The position numbers and the translations under genes were made by a program. The notes beneath the pieces are model-generated. The model was given only the letters and a program-made list of their open reading frames with translations, was not told the origin of the DNA and did not search any database. Below are positions 6,725-8,692 of a stretch of 8,692 nt of DNA, one piece after another. How positions within the stretch are numbered: position 1 is the first letter of the stretch; each line of letters opens with the position of its first letter. Source of the DNA: JBPOHE01 sp052035915 (lineage in GTDB: Bacteria; Pseudomonadota; Gammaproteobacteria; Chromatiales; Chromatiaceae); the NCBI GenBank assembly GCA_052035915.1, contig JBPOHE010000140.1, forward strand, positions 1-8,692, written 5' to 3'.

Positions 6725-7111
6725 TCCGGTCGAGGGTTTCCTCATCGGGATCGGCCGGCGGCGTCATGGACTTCTTTCGATGCTCATGCGATCAACCCCC
6801 GCCGCGCCCTCATTCGCCCGTTCTCCTTCCCAGGCCAGACGCCGGGTCTTGGCGGTGAAGCCTTGTATACCATGGGTCTCCCTTCACCCCGTTTGCCTGG
6901 GCTGTCAACCTCCGATCCTTCCAAATCGAGGCTTCCACCCAGTCCCAAGATCGGGTGTCTGACCCGCGTATCGTCGTTGCCGACACGGACTTTCACCCTG
7001 CTGATGATGTGCCTTCGCGGGCGCATGGCTTCCGAGTCGTCAGGCTCGGGGCCACACCTCATCTGCCGATGCAGGATAGATCCAGGAGGAATTGGTGCGA
7101 GTGCTTCATGG

Positions 7112-7232
7112 TTCCGGGCATGGGCTGAAAATGGCCGTTTATTGTTCTATTATCGAGAACAATTGGCTATAAATTCTGATATTGTTCTCTTTTAGAGAAC
7201 AAAAAACCGGCTAAAAGAACTCATGCCCGGAA
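7112..7232. repeat. 121-bp symmetric imperfect palindrome with two operator-like dyads
   Basis: The outer arms TTCCGGGCATG (7112-7122) and CATGCCCGGAA (7222-7232) are perfect 11-base inverted repeats. Nested inside are two dyads: ATTGTTCT / AGAACAAT at 7141-7163 (7-base spacer) and TTGTTCTCT / AGAGAACAA at 7182-7202 (3-base spacer). Their centres are 40 bp apart and both flank the exact midpoint 7172 of the outer arms, so the whole block is one large symmetric structure. The core is AT-rich, with TATAAAT near the centre. Each outer arm, read outward, offers an ATG followed by CCCGGAA, but both frames stop early (20 and 10 codons). It could be a palindromic miniature element or a doubled, divergent operator left over from a lost autoregulated gene pair. 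Confidence 0.7.
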
Positions 7233-7417
7233 GCCTCGACAAGCAGACGGGCTAGCTCCTCACCTGTCTCTATTCGTAAAGACCTAACAGGGATCGGTGT
7301 TAGGGGTTGGTGCCCGAACTCGCCCTGGGATTTTGCATAAACCCTATCGAGAAATGGCATAAGCCACTTTGGATGCCGCCGAGCCAAACGCCGGTCTTGA
7401 TTTGGTGGATAACGGCG
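7211..7417 (-). pseudogene. Possible remnant of a small unidentified gene
   Basis: On the minus strand a frame is open from just after a stop at 7420-7418 to the TAG at 7213-7211 (68 codons). Its first ATG at 7360-7358 would give 49 residues: MPFLDRVYAKSQGEF at the start and GEELARLLVEASGHEFF at the end. The composition looks protein-like, but the codons (AGG, TTA, CGA, ATA, CTA) differ from the GC-rich neighbours. There is no ribosome binding site and no family I recognise. Its stop codon lies inside the 121-bp palindrome. It may be the 3' end of a foreign gene or a chance frame. Confidence 0.22.
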
Positions 7418-7651
7418 TCATATCAACAGCAAAGCCTAAACGCCGCTTTCCTGAAGCCGGTGGAAGGAACGACGTCTCGGACTTGATTTTCAGCCTCGAC
7501 CGCCCCGATAGCTGGTCGCCATGATTGGGTTTTGCCAGGATTGAGATTTCCCCGGGCTCGGGTATGCTAGGTGGGAACCAAAATCCAGTAATTTAGTCAG
7601 AAAATCCAAAAGCCTTATTCGGTGTTTTAGCTTACAAGGAGAAATCGCCCT
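7233..7651. other. Intergenic stretch upstream of yccA
   Basis: Apart from the doubtful small frame at 7211-7417 and a promoter candidate at 7541-7568, I see no gene. A perfect 7-base inverted repeat, CCTAACA / TGTTAGG at 7283-7304, could form a small hairpin. Short frames on the plus strand, for example 37 codons from about 7373, have no recognisable product. Confidence 0.4.
7541..7568 (+). promoter_or_regulatory. Candidate sigma-70 promoter of yccA
   Basis: TTGAGA (7541-7546) and TATGCT (7563-7568) are separated by 16 bases. A transcript starting near 7575 would have a leader of about 75 bases before the yccA ATG at 7652. It is the best match in the upstream region but was judged by eye only. 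Confidence 0.45.
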
Positions 7652-8323
7652 ATGACTCGTTATCTCTCTACCACTTCCAGCGCCAGGCCATCCGTGCTGG
7701 AAACCAACCGGGTGTTGCGCAACACCTATATGCTGCTGTCGATGACATTGCTCTTCAGCGCCGCGATGGCGGGGTTGGCGGTGCATTTCAACTGGCCGCC
7801 ATTGGGGATGCTGATCACCCTGGTAGGCTATTTCGGCCTGCTCTTTCTTACCCAGTGGCTATCCAACTCCGCTTGGGGGCTGCTGAGTGTTTTTGCCCTG
7901 ACCGGCTTCATGGGCCTCACCCTGGGTCCCATCATCAACCTGTATCTGACCAATTTCACCAATGGTCACCAACTGGTGATGCTGGCCATGGGCGGCACCG
8001 GCGCCATCTTCCTTGGCCTCTCGGGCTATGTGCTGACCACCCGTAAGGATTTCAGCTTCATGGGTGGGTTCTTGATGGTGGGTATTCTGGTCGCCTTTCT
8101 CGCCGGCCTCGGCGCCGCCATCTTCAGTATCCCGGCCCTGTCGCTAGCGGTGTCAGCGATGTTCATCCTGCTGATGTCGGGGATGATCCTCTACCAGACC
8201 AGCGAGATCATCCACGGCGGTGAGACCAACTACATCCTGGCCACCATTTCCCTCTACGTGACCATCTACAACCTCTTCGTCAGCCTGCTGCAACTGCTCG
8301 GCATTTTTGGCGGCGACGACTAA
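7652..8323 (+). CDS. yccA: YccA-type Bax inhibitor-1 family membrane protein
   Basis: The 223-residue protein has seven hydrophobic segments and follows E. coli YccA (about 219 residues) along its length as I remember it. Shared phrases include VLRNTYMLLSMTL (21-33), TGFMGLTLGPIIN (84-96), GYVLTTRKDFSFMGG (125-139), HGGETNYILATISLYVTIYNLFVSLL (188-213) and an acidic end (FGGDD). YccA is an inner-membrane protein that binds the FtsH protease and slows its degradation of membrane substrates such as jammed SecY. The acidic residues near the C-terminus belong to the proposed cation/proton path of the TMBIM fold. The start is well supported by AAGGAG at 7636-7641. It is transcribed alone and converges on serS; a hairpin and a repeat element lie between them. 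Confidence 0.93.
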   Translation: MTRYLSTTSSARPSVLETNRVLRNTYMLLSMTLLFSAAMAGLAVHFNWPPLGMLITLVGYFGLLFLTQWLSNSAWGLLSVFALTGFMGLTLGPIINLYLTNFTNGHQLVMLAMGGTGAIFLGLSGYVLTTRKDFSFMGGFLMVGILVAFLAGLGAAIFSIPALSLAVSAMFILLMSGMILYQTSEIIHGGETNYILATISLYVTIYNLFVSLLQLLGIFGGDD

Positions 8324-8336
8324 CTCCGCTTGCATC

Positions 8337-8364
8337 TCTCCCCCTGGAAGCCTCCGGGGGGAGA
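8337..8364 (+). terminator. Strong hairpin after yccA
   Basis: TCTCCCCC pairs with GGGGGAGA, and an inner GGA / TCC pairing closes an AGCC tetraloop. It begins 14 bases after the yccA stop codon. It is followed by CCCCTTCCTT rather than a clean T-run, so intrinsic termination may be partial. It could also act on transcripts from the serS side. Confidence 0.6.
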
Positions 8365-8381
8365 ACCCCTTCCTTAAAAGA

Positions 8382-8507
8382 TTGTGAAAAAAACCGTCGC
8401 GAGGGCAAGGCGTCCGGAGCGCAGGAACCGGAGTGTACAAGGAGTACATGAGGCTTCCGAGCACCGCGCAACGCCGCGTTCGTGCCGCGTAGTAGGTTTT
8501 TTCACAA
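8382..8507. repeat. 126-bp inverted-repeat element between convergent yccA and serS
   Basis: Terminal arms TTGTGAAAAAAACC (8382-8395) and GGTTTTTTCACAA (8495-8507) match except for one A in the run. The interior is GC-rich. It carries a central dyad TGTAC-AAGGA-GTACA (8433-8447 approximately), a doubled CCGGAG to its left and CTTCCG to its right, and outer GCGC / CGCGC stretches, so the element can fold into one long branched hairpin. From memory, intergenic elements with a GTGTAC...GTACAT core and GAGCGCAGGAACCGGAG-like text are interspersed in several gammaproteobacterial genomes; only one copy is in this window. It stops 4 bases before the serS stop codon. The T-run on the plus strand after the right arm, and on the minus strand after the left arm, would let it terminate transcription in both directions. 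Confidence 0.65.
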
Positions 8508-8511
8508 CCTC

Positions 8512-8692
8512 TCAGTCCAAGAACTCCCTCCCCCCCATAGAGGACCTCAGCGCCAGGGGGACCTGGATGCGCCCGTCCGCCTGCTGATAGTTTTCCATCA
8601 CCGCCACCAGGGTACGGCCCACCGCCAGACCTGAACCGTTGAGGGTATGCACGAGTTCGGGTTTGCCGGTGGCCGGGTTGCGCCAGCGGGCG
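8512..8692 (-). CDS. serS: Seryl-tRNA synthetase, C-terminal 59 residues (partial)
   Basis: The frame enters from the right edge and ends at the stop codon 8514-8512. It encodes the end of the class II catalytic core: RWRNPATGKPELVHTLNGSG, then LAVGRTLVAVMENYQQADGR, then IQVPLALRSSMGGREFLD. The stretch NGSGLAVGRTLVAVMEN is motif 3 of seryl-tRNA synthetase, with its ATP-binding arginine in VGRTL, and the following tail matches the usual SerS end in E. coli-like proteins. The enzyme charges tRNA-Ser with serine in the cytoplasm. The N-terminal coiled-coil arm and motifs 1 and 2 lie outside the window. Confidence 0.95.
   Translation of the reverse strand, partial: ARWRNPATGKPELVHTLNGSGLAVGRTLVAVMENYQQADGRIQVPLALRSSMGGREFLD

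Larger units (their letters stand above)
6656..7057 (-). mobile_element. Short group II intron or intron relic without a maturase gene
   Basis: Read on the minus strand, the segment from 7057 begins GTGTGGCC, fitting the GUGYG 5' end of group II introns, and folds at once (CCGAG pairing with CTCGG). It then shows domain-I-like phrases: GGGTGAAAGTCC followed by GGCAAC, CTCGATTTGGAAGGATCGGAG, and GGCAAACGGGGTGAAGG. The 3' part contains a domain V hairpin and a domain VI with a candidate branch A, ending ...CCCCTAT at 6656. Total length is about 402 nt, close to the size of introns with the reverse-transcriptase gene removed, and no reverse-transcriptase motif can be read in it in any frame. The 3' half is well supported. 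The exact 5' end is inferred, and I found no convincing EBS1-IBS1 pairing with the flanking GATGAG. It may be a mini-intron served in trans or a dead relic. Confidence 0.6.

Noticed and set aside
6701..7195. 164-codon plus-strand open frame
   Set aside because: It runs antisense through intron domain V, the rest of the intron and half the palindrome; the Arg/Ser/Pro-rich product has no family features.
7141..7202. The two AT-rich dyads as a short CRISPR array or as terminators
   Set aside because: Only two units of different sequence, each itself a dyad; no repeat-spacer pattern, and A-runs rather than T-runs follow on the plus strand.

Overview
The window looks like a piece of a moderately high-GC gammaproteobacterial chromosome. 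The YccA-type protein and the SerS C-terminus both read like close relatives of the E. coli proteins, and from memory serS and yccA lie near each other in several gammaproteobacteria. The c-type-heme Tll0287-like protein and the Na+ symporter/outer-membrane barrel set would fit an environmental, possibly sulfur-oxidising or methylotrophic member, but that placement is inference.

Layout. Positions 1-551 hold what may be the first codons of an insertion-sequence transposase leaving the window on the minus strand, then about 450 bases with no convincing gene. Positions 552-3957 are a compact plus-strand transport operon: an SSF-family sodium:solute symporter, a 56-residue one-helix protein (an easily missed microgene, 2415-2585), and an alginate-export-type outer-membrane beta barrel whose start overlaps the microgene by 11 bases. 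Positions 4117-5892 encode a fused aminodeoxychorismate synthase component I / aminodeoxychorismate lyase for p-aminobenzoate (folate) synthesis. It converges on a minus-strand periplasmic Tll0287-like (DUF3365) protein with one CxxCH heme site (5930-6499).

Positions 6500-7650 are a non-housekeeping scar. On the minus strand there is a group II intron relic or ORF-less intron of about 400 nt with a recognisable domain V and domain VI. Just beyond it lies a strikingly symmetric 121-bp imperfect palindrome (7112-7232) carrying two operator-like palindromes. A decayed small reading frame follows on the minus strand. Housekeeping sequence resumes with yccA (7652-8323), a hairpin, a 126-bp interspersed-type inverted-repeat element (8382-8507), and the C-terminal end of serS on the minus strand (8512 to the window edge).

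How the genes work together. The symporter, the microprotein and the barrel look like a coordinated route from outer membrane to cytoplasm for a small solute, with translational coupling between the last two genes. The substrate cannot be told from the sequence. The pab fusion, yccA and serS are housekeeping. The most interesting non-coding structures are the mini-intron, the 121-bp palindrome and the repeat squeezed between the convergent yccA and serS genes.
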